Below are positions 7,225 to 15,846 of a DNA stretch of 64,000 nucleotides, one piece after another. Position 1 is the stretch's first letter, and each line of letters opens with the position of its first letter. Made by a program: the position numbers and the translations under genes. Below the pieces are notes generated by a model, which saw only the letters and a program-made list of their open reading frames with translations, searched no databases and was not told where the DNA came from. Source of the DNA: Pyxidicoccus parkwaysis (lineage in GTDB: Bacteria > Myxococcota > Myxococcia > Myxococcales > Myxococcaceae); NCBI RefSeq assembly GCF_017301735.1, contig NZ_CP071090.1, positions 10,826,001 through 10,890,000 on the forward strand, given 5' to 3'.

Positions 7225-8165
7225 GGTGTTGCCTCGCGCGCCGTGTCCCCGGCTTGCGACAACGCGAAGGTGTCCGCGAGCCGCTCCACCAACTCAATCC
7301 CTGTCACGGGCAACTCCGGCAGCGTGAGCAATGGCACACGCAGTCCCTCGGCCAGTCGTGCCTTCGCGGCGCTCGCGCGCTCCAGTCTCGCGAGGGCCCG
7401 CGAGCCCTGATGTGGCCCATGCGTCGCCAGGAGTCTCCGGAGCGCGGCATGTGACTCGGGAGTGAACGGGTCCTCGGGCATGCGATTGAGCACGGCCGCC
7501 GCCAGCGGCAATCCCAGTCGTTCCAATTCGGAAGCCAGCATGAGCGCCTCGCTCACCGGGAGTGGCTCGGGGAGGCTCGTCAGCAGCACGGCGGTGCGGA
7601 CCGGGTCCTGGAGGAATTCGAGCCCCTCACGCACCGAGCGCCCAATCTGTCCGCCCGGCATCAACGCCAGCGCCGTGCGGGGCAGGGTGGCCAGCGCCAG
7701 CGCATGTCCCGTGGAGGGCAGGTCGATGATGGAGAGCGGGTACTCGAACCGTCCATCCGCCCGCGTGCGCCGCACCAGCGCGAGCATCTGGTACAGCAGC
7801 CCCATCTCCCGCAGCGCTGGGCCCGCCTCCAGGAAGCGGCGCAGGGCGCGCGAGCGCAGCGCGGCATCGGACAGCCAGCGCACGTGCAGCGTGTCCTGGA
7901 GGAAGTGCCGGTGTCCCTCGGATGCGGCCAGCCGCACGAAGCGCAGGCCGGGCCGCACCTGTGTCACCCGAAGCCCCGTGTCTCCCGCTCCCACCAGCGC
8001 GCCCAGGGGAGAAGGGCCGCTCTCGTCCGGAGCCATCTCCGCCAGCAGGACGGGACGGCCGGAGCGCGCCGCGGCCACGGCGAGCGAGGCGGCCAGCGTC
8101 GTCTTCCCCACGCCCCCCTTGCCCGACACGAGCAGGGCGCGCCTGTCCCACAGGGCTTCGAGCAC
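7221..8165 (-). CDS. ArsA/Get3-like ATPase, first subunit
   Basis: 314 residues. A canonical deviant Walker A, SGKGGVGKTTLAAS, is at residues ~14-27. The DLPSTGHALALATLPRTAL segment matches the switch II region of ArsA-type ATPases (usually D-TAPTGH). It is translationally coupled (ATGA overlap) to the second, atypical ATPase gene. The pair most likely forms a cytoplasmic heterodimer in which this subunit carries the intact nucleotide-switch lysine. No arsenic-related gene lies nearby, so arsenite export is not suggested. Confidence 0.85.
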   Translation of the reverse strand: MLEALWDRRALLVSGKGGVGKTTLAASLAVAAARSGRPVLLAEMAPDESGPSPLGALVGAGDTGLRVTQVRPGLRFVRLAASEGHRHFLQDTLHVRWLSDAALRSRALRRFLEAGPALREMGLLYQMLALVRRTRADGRFEYPLSIIDLPSTGHALALATLPRTALALMPGGQIGRSVREGLEFLQDPVRTAVLLTSLPEPLPVSEALMLASELERLGLPLAAAVLNRMPEDPFTPESHAALRRLLATHGPHQGSRALARLERASAAKARLAEGLRVPLLTLPELPVTGIELVERLADTFALSQAGDTAREATP

Positions 8166-8496
8166 CGGTCACCGTCCTGTCGCGCGCCGGAGGGCGCCGT
8201 CCCCACACAGTGAGGAATGCACCGCGCCGCGACAACCGCCGCTTCCGCGCGCCGTCCGCTGGCCCGCGAACAGACGCCCGGATGCCCGGCCGCCCGTGAG
8301 CGCCAGGACAATACGGGCCCCACGACTGGACGAAGCCCGGCACATGTCTTGATATGGGATTGTCGACTGCAACACGCGTGCGAGAAGGGAGCGGCCTGGA
8401 TGCGTGCCGCTCACCCTGAGCTTCGACCTTCAGCAACGGCACGGCGTCGCCGGCCCTGCTCCGTCGGGGCCTGCTCCCTCCGGGTGGGCGCGGCGC
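8166..8496. other. non-coding stretch, no gene seen
   Basis: About 330 bases upstream of the ATPase operon. I see no convincing gene, strong hairpin or repeat. The operon promoter should be here. Confidence 0.45.
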
Positions 8497-9180
8497 TCAG
8501 TGCACGGACCAGCGCTCGGCGATTTCCTCGCAGGCGAGCACCACGTCGCTCAGGCGGCGGATGTGGGCCCGGGGCGCGGTGTAGATGGTGCCGGCGAAGA
8601 CATCCACCACCTGGATGAGCCGGTGGTCACACGGCCCGAGCTGGCACAGGTGCTGCTCCGCGAAGCGCTGGAGCATCGTCCCGATGTACTGCGCGGAGCG
8701 CTCGTCCAGCGGGTGGTGCTTGGAGAAGTAGAGCTTCATCAACCCCACGCGCGCGTTGCCATGCCTGTCCATGCGCTGGAGCACCACCTCCGGACGCACG
8801 CTGATGGTGACGCCCGCCATCTCCAGCACCGGCGGCTCGGCGCCCACCGCGCTGATGACCGTCTCATTCAAGTCCAGCCACGGCACCAGGTCCGCGAAGC
8901 GCTCGAGCGCCTCCGAGCAGAGCTGCAGGCGCTGCGCCTCGAACTCCGTCTGGGGCACGCTGCACGCGAAGCGGCGCTGGTGGTCCTTCAGCACGGACAC
9001 GTCCAGCCCGCGACAGAGGAAGTCGGTAATCGCATGCGACGCCTCCGGATAGCGCAGGTACTGCTGCTCCGGCGGGTGCTTCTGGTCGTAGATGATGCGC
9101 TTACGACGCGCGGGCGTCGCGGTGAGGTACTCACCCAGCTTGTTCACAGACACACGCGGCAACTCACGGATTTCCGCCAT
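8497..9180 (-). CDS. conserved-looking hypothetical protein
   Basis: 227 residues, ATG at 9180 with GGGGGAG about 5 bases upstream. Soluble, mixed charge, no signal peptide or membrane helix. It opens with a short basic segment (LTATPARRKRIIYDQKHPPE) like those of small myxobacterial proteins of unknown function, and contains regular alternation of strands and helices (VTISVRPEVVLQRMDRHGNARVGLMKLYFSKHHPLDE). I do not recognise a family with certainty. It stands alone on its strand with a 437-base upstream gap. Confidence 0.7.
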   Translation of the reverse strand: MAEIRELPRVSVNKLGEYLTATPARRKRIIYDQKHPPEQQYLRYPEASHAITDFLCRGLDVSVLKDHQRRFACSVPQTEFEAQRLQLCSEALERFADLVPWLDLNETVISAVGAEPPVLEMAGVTISVRPEVVLQRMDRHGNARVGLMKLYFSKHHPLDERSAQYIGTMLQRFAEQHLCQLGPCDHRLIQVVDVFAGTIYTAPRAHIRRLSDVVLACEEIAERWSVH

Positions 9181-9617
9181 GGAATGACTCCCCCTGGGTG
9201 CTGGCGAATGGGTTCACAGTACAGAGGGGGGCTGACATTCATGAGACAACGTGAGTGCTTGAAAACACGGGCGAGACGGCACGCGTAGGTCGCGGTTGGG
9301 AGACCTGACGTCGCGGGGCGGTCCGGGCCGCGCGTCCTGGAGGACGGGCCCGCGTCCTGGCTCATGGTGCCCGGCGCGCCGTGCTCGCGGGTGGGGTGCT
9401 CCGAGGGAAACCCGTCGTCATGTCCGGGGACTCGGCCTGCGCGGGTGCTCGCGTGGCTCGGAGTGGGGAGAGGACTCTGGAGGTCTTCGGAGGGATGCGG
9501 CGTGGGCTCGGGAGTGGATCATCACCGATGCCCTGCGGGGCAGGAGGCGTGAGACGTGGGGCAGGCAGGCGCTCCAGGGATGCCGCCCCTCGCCTGGAGC
9601 GCCCGCCGTGTGAGGAA
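9181..9617. other. non-coding stretch with one hairpin
   Basis: Holds the promoter side of the hypothetical gene that ends the previous entry and the hairpin at 9568-9603. A short direct repeat CGCGTCCTGG occurs twice near 9332-9360. No gene is convincing here. Confidence 0.4.
9568..9603 (-). terminator. terminator-like hairpin after small acidic gene
   Basis: A perfect 11-bp stem (GGCGCTCCAGG at 9568-9578 with CCTGGAGCGCC at 9593-9603) and a 14-base loop lie 14 bases beyond the stop of the minus-strand gene that ends at 9618. No T-run follows, so termination strength is uncertain. Confidence 0.55.
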
Positions 9618-9917
9618 TCAGTCCTCGCCGGGTTTGCGGTCCGGGTAGGCGGACCAGTAGACCTCGGGCAGCGGGTTGGTGCCGGCGTCGCTGCGTGGGC
9701 CGTCGCCGTCTGGAATCTCATCGAGGATGGCGCCAGGCGTGCGCTCGGCCGGGTCGATGGTGTGTGCGTGTTTCTCCCGGTCCTCCTCATCGGGCACGGG
9801 AGCCCGGGGTCCGGTCCGCTTCTCCTCCTCCGGGGTCCCGTGGCGGGGACCTGTCTCGCGCCCGTAGTAGTCCTCCGAGGGCTGGATGCCTGGCTGCTTC
9901 TTGTCGCGCTCGGCCAT
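9618..9917 (-). CDS. small acidic, disordered hypothetical protein
   Basis: 99 residues from the ATG at 9917, chosen because GGAGG lies ~7 bases upstream. The protein is very hydrophilic and rich in Pro, Glu, Asp, Lys and Arg, with no hydrophobic core, so it is probably disordered. It ends in a more ordered-looking TNPLPEVYWSAYPDRKPGED. I recognise no family. Similar short 'conserved hypothetical' proteins with a C-terminal aromatic segment occur in myxobacteria (general knowledge, not checked). It has its own hairpin downstream. Confidence 0.65.
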   Translation of the reverse strand: MAERDKKQPGIQPSEDYYGRETGPRHGTPEEEKRTGPRAPVPDEEDREKHAHTIDPAERTPGAILDEIPDGDGPRSDAGTNPLPEVYWSAYPDRKPGED

Positions 9918-10227
9918 GGTGAAGTCCTCCGTCTGACTACGGTCGTGCTTGGGAATGCGAGCCGCAATGGGACCCGCGGCCCCGCCGTGACGTCCGGAGG
10001 GCAGGCGGGCGGGCGGCACCGATGGGGCTGTGCGGGAGTTGCGAAACCGCCCGTCGCGGAGCTGCCGCTTCCTTCAGGGGTGCGAGGCAGCGCGGCATGA
10101 GGGATTGAGGTGTCTGCGTGCCCCCGGTGTCTGCGATTGCGCCGGTGTCCACGAAGTGACGGCCGCGCGGTGAAATCCATCTCCGAGTGTAGGCTGCCAT
10201 CCGAGACTCCAGCGGACGGGAGCGTGC

Positions 10228-11181
10228 ATGGCCGAGCAGTCGAGGGAGACGACATCCGCGGTGGCCGGGCCCCGGCTGCACCTGGGCTGTCCATCATGTG
10301 GAGCGCAGTTGGTGGTGGAGGCCTCGCTGCGCACCACGCGGTGTCCGTACTGTGCCGCGCCCAACGTGGTGGAGCGCCCGCCCGTGCCCGGTGTGCCGGA
10401 GCCCGTTTTCGCGCTCGGCTTCACCGTCACGCACGGCGCCGCGAAGGAGCACGTGGCGCGGTGGCTGAAGACGCGCAGCCGCTTCACGCGCTCCGGCATC
10501 CGCACCGCCGAGCCCGGCGAGGTGCGCGGCGTCTACGTGCCCGCGTACCTGTACAGCGTGCTGGCCCACGCGCGCTTTCGCGCCTCCATCGGCGAGGACT
10601 ACCAGGAGCAGGAGACGTACACGACGACGGAGAACGGGAAGACGGTGACGCGCACGCGCACGGTGACGCGCACCGAGTGGCGTTCCCTGGACGGAGAGCT
10701 GAAGGGGTATGTGGCGGACGTGCTCGTCACCGCGTCCACCGGCCTGCGCAATGACGAACTGGAGGCGCTGGAGCCCTTCGATTTGCGAGGCCTCGCGAGG
10801 TACACGCCGGCCCTCATCTCCGGCTGGGTGGCCGAGGAGCCGTCCCTCACCCGCGAGCAGTGTCTTGTGCAGGCGCGCCGCGAAGCGGAGGAGTTGGTGG
10901 GAGAGCGGCTGGGGCGCTTCATGCCGGGTGACTCGCACCGCGAACTGCAACACGAGTCGCGCCTGGACTGGGAGGCCCTGGACGTGTGCCTGTTGCCTGT
11001 CTGGGTATTGGCCGTGCGCTACGCGGAAGGCGAGCCACCGCTGCGAGTGCTGGTGAACGGGCAGACGGGAGAGGTGCAGGGCAAGGCGCCCCTCTCAGTA
11101 TGGAAGGTGACGGCTGCGGTGCTCGCGGTGCTGGTGCTGGTGGCGGTGGGATGGCTGCTGTCGCAGGGAGGTGGGCGATGA
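10228..11181 (+). CDS. zinc-ribbon membrane-anchored protein 1
   Basis: 317 residues, ATG at 10228 after GGGAG. A Cys4 zinc ribbon is at residues ~21-41 (CPSCG ... CPYC), followed by ~230 residues of soluble domain, and one C-terminal transmembrane helix (VTAAVLAVLVLVAVGWLL). It ends in ATGA overlap with a paralogous gene, and both share the end pattern 'LP.(Y/W)VLA.RY...RV.V.G....V.G.AP.S.W.V.A' before the helix. The pair probably forms a tail-anchored complex facing the cytoplasm. Function unknown; zinc-ribbon plus tail anchor is typical of small regulatory or scaffolding proteins. Confidence 0.75.
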   Translation: MAEQSRETTSAVAGPRLHLGCPSCGAQLVVEASLRTTRCPYCAAPNVVERPPVPGVPEPVFALGFTVTHGAAKEHVARWLKTRSRFTRSGIRTAEPGEVRGVYVPAYLYSVLAHARFRASIGEDYQEQETYTTTENGKTVTRTRTVTRTEWRSLDGELKGYVADVLVTASTGLRNDELEALEPFDLRGLARYTPALISGWVAEEPSLTREQCLVQARREAEELVGERLGRFMPGDSHRELQHESRLDWEALDVCLLPVWVLAVRYAEGEPPLRVLVNGQTGEVQGKAPLSVWKVTAAVLAVLVLVAVGWLLSQGGGR

Positions 11182-12155
11182 GCACGGCCGTGCCCATGGT
11201 GGCGCCGTGCCGCCGCTGCGCGAGCGCGCTGGAGGCGGAGGACCTGCGCTGCCCCATCTGCGGACTGACGACGCCGCCTCCGGAGCACGGGGCGGTGGAG
11301 CGCGAGGCGGCGAGGGTGGTGCGCTGCGAGAACTGCGGCGCGGCGATGGAGTACTCCGCCGAGGCGAAGGCGCCGAGATGTGACTACTGCGGCTCGACGA
11401 CGCGGGTGGAGACGACGGCGGACCCGGTGGAGCAGGCGGAGGTGTGGCTGCCCTTCACGGTGGAGCCGTCGGCGGCGCGCGGCGCGCTGATGGGCTTCCT
11501 GGGGAAGGGCGGATTCTTCCGTCCGAAGGGGCTGGCGGAGGAGGCGGCGGTGGAGTCGCTGCGACCGCTGTGGTGGCCGGCGTGGAGCTTCCAGGCGGGC
11601 GTGGACGTGAGCTGGACGGCGGACTCGGATGCGGGCTCGGGGCGCTCGGACTGGGCGCCGCACGCGGGGCGCACGCGGTTCGACTTCGAGAACATCCCCG
11701 TGCCGGCCTCGCGGGGACTGAAGGTGAAGGAGTGCGAGGCGCTGGCGCCGCACTACCAGCGGGGCACGGCGGAAGGAGAACCGCGAGGCCCCGAGGGCGC
11801 GCACGTGGAGCGCTTCGAGGCCACGCGCTCGGGAGCCAGGCGCGCGGTGCTGGAGGCGGTGGAGCGGCTGTCTCGCGAGCGACTCCAGCAGGGCGTCATT
11901 CCCGGCCGGCGCTTCCGGAACGTCCATGTCGCCGTGGCCCTCTCCAGCCTGCACACCACGCGGCTCGCGCTGCCCGCGTACGTGCTCGCGTACCGGTACA
12001 AGGGCAAGGCGTACCGCGTGGTGGTGCACGGGCAGGACGCCGGAGTCGTCCTCGGCGAGGCCCCCATCTCCGGATGGCGTGTGGCGGCGGTGGTGGCAGG
12101 AGCGCTCTTCCTCGTGCTGATGGTGTTGTGGCTGAGCGGCGTGTTCGGACGGTGA
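11178..12155 (+). CDS. zinc-ribbon membrane-anchored protein 2
   Basis: 325 residues, start ATG at 11178 overlapping the stop of the preceding paralogue. It has two zinc ribbons: CRRC ... CPIC at residues ~11-28 and CENC ... CDYC at ~50-72. Then comes a soluble domain similar to that of its neighbour and a C-terminal membrane helix (VVAGALFLVLMVLWLSGVF). A longer frame exists upstream of 11178 but only overlaps the neighbour. It looks like the product of a tandem gene duplication followed by gain or loss of one ribbon. Function unknown. Confidence 0.75.
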   Translation: MSTAVPMVAPCRRCASALEAEDLRCPICGLTTPPPEHGAVEREAARVVRCENCGAAMEYSAEAKAPRCDYCGSTTRVETTADPVEQAEVWLPFTVEPSAARGALMGFLGKGGFFRPKGLAEEAAVESLRPLWWPAWSFQAGVDVSWTADSDAGSGRSDWAPHAGRTRFDFENIPVPASRGLKVKECEALAPHYQRGTAEGEPRGPEGAHVERFEATRSGARRAVLEAVERLSRERLQQGVIPGRRFRNVHVAVALSSLHTTRLALPAYVLAYRYKGKAYRVVVHGQDAGVVLGEAPISGWRVAAVVAGALFLVLMVLWLSGVFGR

Positions 12156-12180
12156 GCCGCGGAGCCCGCGAAGGACCGGG

Positions 12181-12426
12181 CGCGTGAGCGTCGAGGACGT
12201 CACGGCCCGCGCGGTGAGGGCTCAGGTGTCATGTGCTGAGTGGGCGGGCGCATGAGCGTCGAGGACGTCACGGCCCGCGTGGTGAGGGCTCAGGTGTCAC
12301 GTGCTGAGGATGCGGGCGCGTAAGCGTCGAAGACGTCACGGCGCGCGGGGAGGCTCAGGTGTCACGTGCTGAGGATGCGAGCGCGTGAGCGCTGGGAGTG
12401 TCACGGCCCGGGGAATGGCTCAGGGC
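12181..12426. repeat. tandem repeat, 68-bp unit, about 3.6 copies
   Basis: Units start at 12181, 12249, 12317 and 12382 (periods 68, 68, 65). The unit begins CGCGTGAGCGTCGAGGACGT and contains CACGGCCCGCG and GGCTCAGGTGTCACGTGCTG. The fourth copy is degenerate and runs into the last codons of the convergent kinase gene. It fills the whole gap between the zinc-ribbon gene and the kinase gene and has no coding potential. Confidence 0.85.
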
Positions 12427-13682
12427 ATGGGGTCCTTGTCTTCGGGGCTCGTCTGGGGTCCAGCCGTCCCGCCTTCCGAAGCCGGCTCTGGAGTAGTGCC
12501 CGTCGGAGCGGTGCCCACCGGAGTCGGCTCCGGCTCAAGTGGCACCGCGGCCTCCTCCGCCGTCAGCTCCTCCGGGTGCAGGCCGCCTTCGAGCAGCTCC
12601 GCCTGGTTGCGCCGGCTCGTGGCCTCCACGGCCGCGCGGGCCAATTCCTCCGCCGCGTCGTGCCGGCCATAGCTGGGGGCCTGGGCGCGCAGCCAGCCGC
12701 GCAGGGCCGCCGCCATCTCCGCGCCCGACTGGAAGCGCTGCGCCGGGTCCTGACTCAGTGCGCGGATGACGATGGGGCGCAGGTCGTCGGGGAGGTTCAC
12801 CACGAGCCGCGTCACCTGCTCGGAGCCGAGGCGCACCATCCTCGCGGCCACCTCGTTCACGGGCATCCAGGTGGGGCCCTGGGCCTCCAGGGGCTTCGCC
12901 TCCTCGCCGCCCTCGGGTTGCAGCGGAGGCACGGGCACCGTGTCCTCCACCATGAGCGGGTGCCGGCTCGTGAGGAGCTCCAGCAGTACGAGCCCCAGGG
13001 AGAACAGGTCCGAGCGTGCATCCACCGGCGCCCGCCGCAGCGCCTCGGGGGACGCGTAGGTGATGTCGCCCTTCACGAGGGGTCGGCTGGTGATTTCGCG
13101 GCCCGTGAGCGCGGAGGCGGCGGCGGTGAAGTTGGTGAGCTTCACCTCACCGTGGATGCCCACGCGGATGTTCCGGGGACTCACGTCGCGGTGGACGATG
13201 TGGAGCGGGCGGTGGAGGTCGTCCGTGAGGGCGTGCGCGTGGTGGAGTGCCTCGGCCACCTCGGACGCGACGTAGGTGGCGAAGGCGGCGGACATGGGGC
13301 TGCGCCGCATGGCGGCGAGGTTGAGCACCGTGTCGAGCGAGCGGCCCTCGACGTACTCCATGACCACGTGCGGAGCGCCGCGGTAGAGCTTCAGGTGGTA
13401 CACCTTGGCGATGTTGGGGTGGTTGAGCCGGAAGGTGAGCTCGACCTCTTCGACGAGCCGGCGGCGCTCGACGAAGCTGGCCGGGTTGCTGAGGCGCTTC
13501 ACCACCACCGGGCCTCCGAGCCCGCCGCGGTAGCGCCGCCGGGCGAGCATGAGGAGCTCGCCGGTGGAGCGGACCTCCAGCTTGCGGATGAACTCGAATG
13601 CCGTGCCTCCCACGGTGAACAGCACCCGTGGCCGGCGAGGGACTTCGGGAATCTCCTCCGTCGTCGTGTCGGGCGTCGTCAT
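12420..13682 (-). CDS. Ser/Thr kinase-like protein with degenerate DFG
   Basis: 420 residues from ATG 13682 (AGAGG six bases upstream); a GTG at 13739 in frame would add 19 residues. It has the Hanks-type fold: VVVK with K62, catalytic loop HRDVSPRN (D166, N171), and a SPE motif after the activation loop. But the DFG motif reads NFT (N184-F185-T186), losing the metal-binding Asp and the Gly, and the glycine-rich loop is poor (VRSTGELLM). It may therefore be a pseudokinase or a weak, atypical kinase. The C-terminal ~130 residues are Glu/Ala/Pro-rich. The next gene upstream on the same strand is an apparently active kinase, so the two may form a pair. Confidence 0.85.
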   Translation of the reverse strand: MTTPDTTTEEIPEVPRRPRVLFTVGGTAFEFIRKLEVRSTGELLMLARRRYRGGLGGPVVVKRLSNPASFVERRRLVEEVELTFRLNHPNIAKVYHLKLYRGAPHVVMEYVEGRSLDTVLNLAAMRRSPMSAAFATYVASEVAEALHHAHALTDDLHRPLHIVHRDVSPRNIRVGIHGEVKLTNFTAAASALTGREITSRPLVKGDITYASPEALRRAPVDARSDLFSLGLVLLELLTSRHPLMVEDTVPVPPLQPEGGEEAKPLEAQGPTWMPVNEVAARMVRLGSEQVTRLVVNLPDDLRPIVIRALSQDPAQRFQSGAEMAAALRGWLRAQAPSYGRHDAAEELARAAVEATSRRNQAELLEGGLHPEELTAEEAAVPLEPEPTPVGTAPTGTTPEPASEGGTAGPQTSPEDKDPMP

Positions 13683-13851
13683 CTCCTGCCTCTGGACCTC
13701 TGAAGTCGAGTTGGGACTGCTCGACGCGTGAGGTAGCACGAATACGGGCCCGCAGGGAACCTCCTACGTTGGATGAAGATGGTTCAACCTGGAAGGTTGT
13801 GGGCCGGACTTCCGCCAGGAGCTCCACGCCGGAGGGGAAGCGACATGGGCC

Positions 13852-15063
13852 TCAGTGCCGCTTCCGGAAGCCCAGCGAGGCGAGCCCCCGCCGCAGGGCC
13901 CTCAACCTCTTCCGGAGCCACAGTTGCCACAGCGCGGGCCGTCGCTTGCCGGGCGCAACCGGTCCGGGCTCGGTGGCCGGCGTGCGCCGGCGCGATGGCG
14001 GCAGCGTGTCCGTGTCCCACTCTCCACCGGGCCGCTCCGGAGCGCGTACCCAGCGGCGTAGCTCGCGCGCGTCCTCGTCACCGTCGAAGAACTCCTCGGA
14101 CTCCTCGGTGACGGCGTCCTGCAGCGGGCGCGGCGGGAAGAGCGGCTCGTCCCATGACAGGTCCGCCAGTTCCAGCGCCGCGCTCAGGGCGCCGTACAGC
14201 TCCGCGCCGGTGAGGTAGCGGCCCTCGGCGCGCTTGTGCAGCAGGCGCATCACGATGGCGTCCAGCGCCGCGGGGACTCGCGGGTTGACCTCGGAAGGGG
14301 ACCTCAGCTCCGCCGCCTCGATGCTGGCGAGCAGCGCGGTGGGCGGCAGGTGGGCGGGGTAGGGGAAGCCTCCCGTCAGCACCTCGTACAGCACGAGCCC
14401 GAGCGAGTAGAGGTCATCCGTGGGCTGGAACTGGTAGCGAGAGCCCGGCTCGCGCGTCCCCGTCCAGAAGCGCAGGGCCTCCGGGCTGCGGTAGCTCGGC
14501 GTGCCCGGGGGCAGGCTGCCTCGGGTGATGATTGCCGCGCACGCGTGGTCCCCCGAGCCGAAGTCCACCAGCACCGGCTGCCCATCCGAGACGCGGATGA
14601 TGATGTTGCTGCCCTTGATGTCGCGGTGGAGCACGCCCTCGCGATGGATGGCGTCCAGCGTGAGCGCCACCTGTGAGAACACCTCCACCACGCGTCGCGC
14701 GGAGGGGCGCGAGCGCACGGCCCACTCGGACAGGGTGGGGCCCTCCACGTAGCGGAGGATGAGCACCAGGTAGCCATCGTGCGCGTCCGGCCAGCGGCGG
14801 TAGCCCAGCAGCTCCACGACGTTGGGATGCATCAGGCGCATGAGCACATGGGCCTCCTTCAAGGTGCGAGCGTCCACGCGGGAGTCGTCCTCGGACGAGG
14901 GACCGTGCAGCGCGAACTTGAGCGCCACGGGCCGGCGCGTCTCCGACTCGGCGAGGAAGATGGCGCCGTAGCCACCAATGGCCAGCCGCCGGACGATGCG
15001 GAAGGCGCCGATCTCCTCCGAGTCGCGCAGGAGCAGCGGGTGCATGTCCCCGGGCATCGTCAT
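13852..15063 (-). CDS. Ser/Thr protein kinase, Hanks type
   Basis: 403 residues from ATG 15063 (GGGAGG 9 bases upstream; the frame is open further but lacks such a site). All key elements are present: glycine loop IGGYG (29-33), VALK with K49, HRDIKGSN (D148, N153) and DFG (D167-G169), then a GTPSYRSPE activation segment. The C-terminal ~130 residues are charged and end in basic residues (RKRLRALRRG...FRKRH). No transmembrane helix is seen, so a cytoplasmic kinase is likely. Neighbours: the degenerate kinase downstream and two XRE regulators divergent upstream. Confidence 0.88.
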   Translation of the reverse strand: MTMPGDMHPLLLRDSEEIGAFRIVRRLAIGGYGAIFLAESETRRPVALKFALHGPSSEDDSRVDARTLKEAHVLMRLMHPNVVELLGYRRWPDAHDGYLVLILRYVEGPTLSEWAVRSRPSARRVVEVFSQVALTLDAIHREGVLHRDIKGSNIIIRVSDGQPVLVDFGSGDHACAAIITRGSLPPGTPSYRSPEALRFWTGTREPGSRYQFQPTDDLYSLGLVLYEVLTGGFPYPAHLPPTALLASIEAAELRSPSEVNPRVPAALDAIVMRLLHKRAEGRYLTGAELYGALSAALELADLSWDEPLFPPRPLQDAVTEESEEFFDGDEDARELRRWVRAPERPGGEWDTDTLPPSRRRTPATEPGPVAPGKRRPALWQLWLRKRLRALRRGLASLGFRKRH

Positions 15064-15399
15064 GACGAGCGCCTCCCGAGCCCGGCGCACGAGCGCCGCC
15101 CGAGCCCGACGTCCCAGGTCACGTCGACGCGCGAGCCCGCTCCGGCGCATGCGAGCGGCCTCCGCCAGCAAGGGCGGGGCAAGGGGGTTTCTCTCCCCGC
15201 ATGCGGGGGAGAAGGAGAAGGACGTTGGACGTCCAGGCTACGTCTGGAAGTGGGGGCGGATGGAATCGTGTGCGGCATGTGGACTCAACCTGTGAGGTCC
15301 ATAGCACGTGGGCCGCCTCTTCGGGTAGTCTCCTGCCTTGGACGGTAGGGTTCCCGGCATGGGACGTGACGGTTCGCATTTGGGAGAGGCGCGAGGACG

Positions 15400-15780
15400 A
15401 TGAACGAGGAACTGGCCATCACCGTGGGGACGGCCGCGCGGGCCGCGCGGGTGGGGCTTGGGCTGACCCAGGCGGACGTGGCCGAGCGCGTGGGCATCGC
15501 CATGGAGGTCTACAGTCGGATGGAGCGCGGCAAGGTCCTGCCCAGTGTCACCACGCTCCGGCGCTTGTGCCAGGTGCTGCGCATCGGCGCGGACTCGCTC
15601 CTGGGACTGGAGGTGGCGGCCTTGAATCCCGCCATGGAGGAGCTCGCGCCCATCTCCGCTCCGGGAGAGGATCCGCCGCGCCTGCGCCGGCTCGTGCGCG
15701 CGCTCCGGGCACTGAATGCCGAGCAGCTCCGCGCGGTGTCCCAGGTCGTCCACGGCGCGCTCGGCCTGCTGCGCAGATAG
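15400..15780 (+). CDS. XRE-family helix-turn-helix regulator 1
   Basis: 126 residues, ATG at 15400 with GCGAGG upstream. The HTH (Cro/C1 type) covers residues ~10-65: AARAARVGLGLTQADVAERVGIAMEVYSRMERGK then LRRLCQVLRIGADSLLGL. A C-terminal helix pair (LRRLVRALRALNAEQLRAVSQVVHGALGLL) probably dimerises. A paralogue follows 66 bases downstream with an almost identical recognition helix (MEVYSRMERGK), so both should bind similar DNA sites. Target unknown; divergence from the kinase operon suggests local control is possible. Confidence 0.85.
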   Translation: MNEELAITVGTAARAARVGLGLTQADVAERVGIAMEVYSRMERGKVLPSVTTLRRLCQVLRIGADSLLGLEVAALNPAMEELAPISAPGEDPPRLRRLVRALRALNAEQLRAVSQVVHGALGLLRR

Positions 15781-15846
15781 CGGCGTGGCGCACGCGGTGG
15801 GGCGGGAAACTTGCGTGGCTGGGAGGTCGTGCGACGCTCGTCCACC

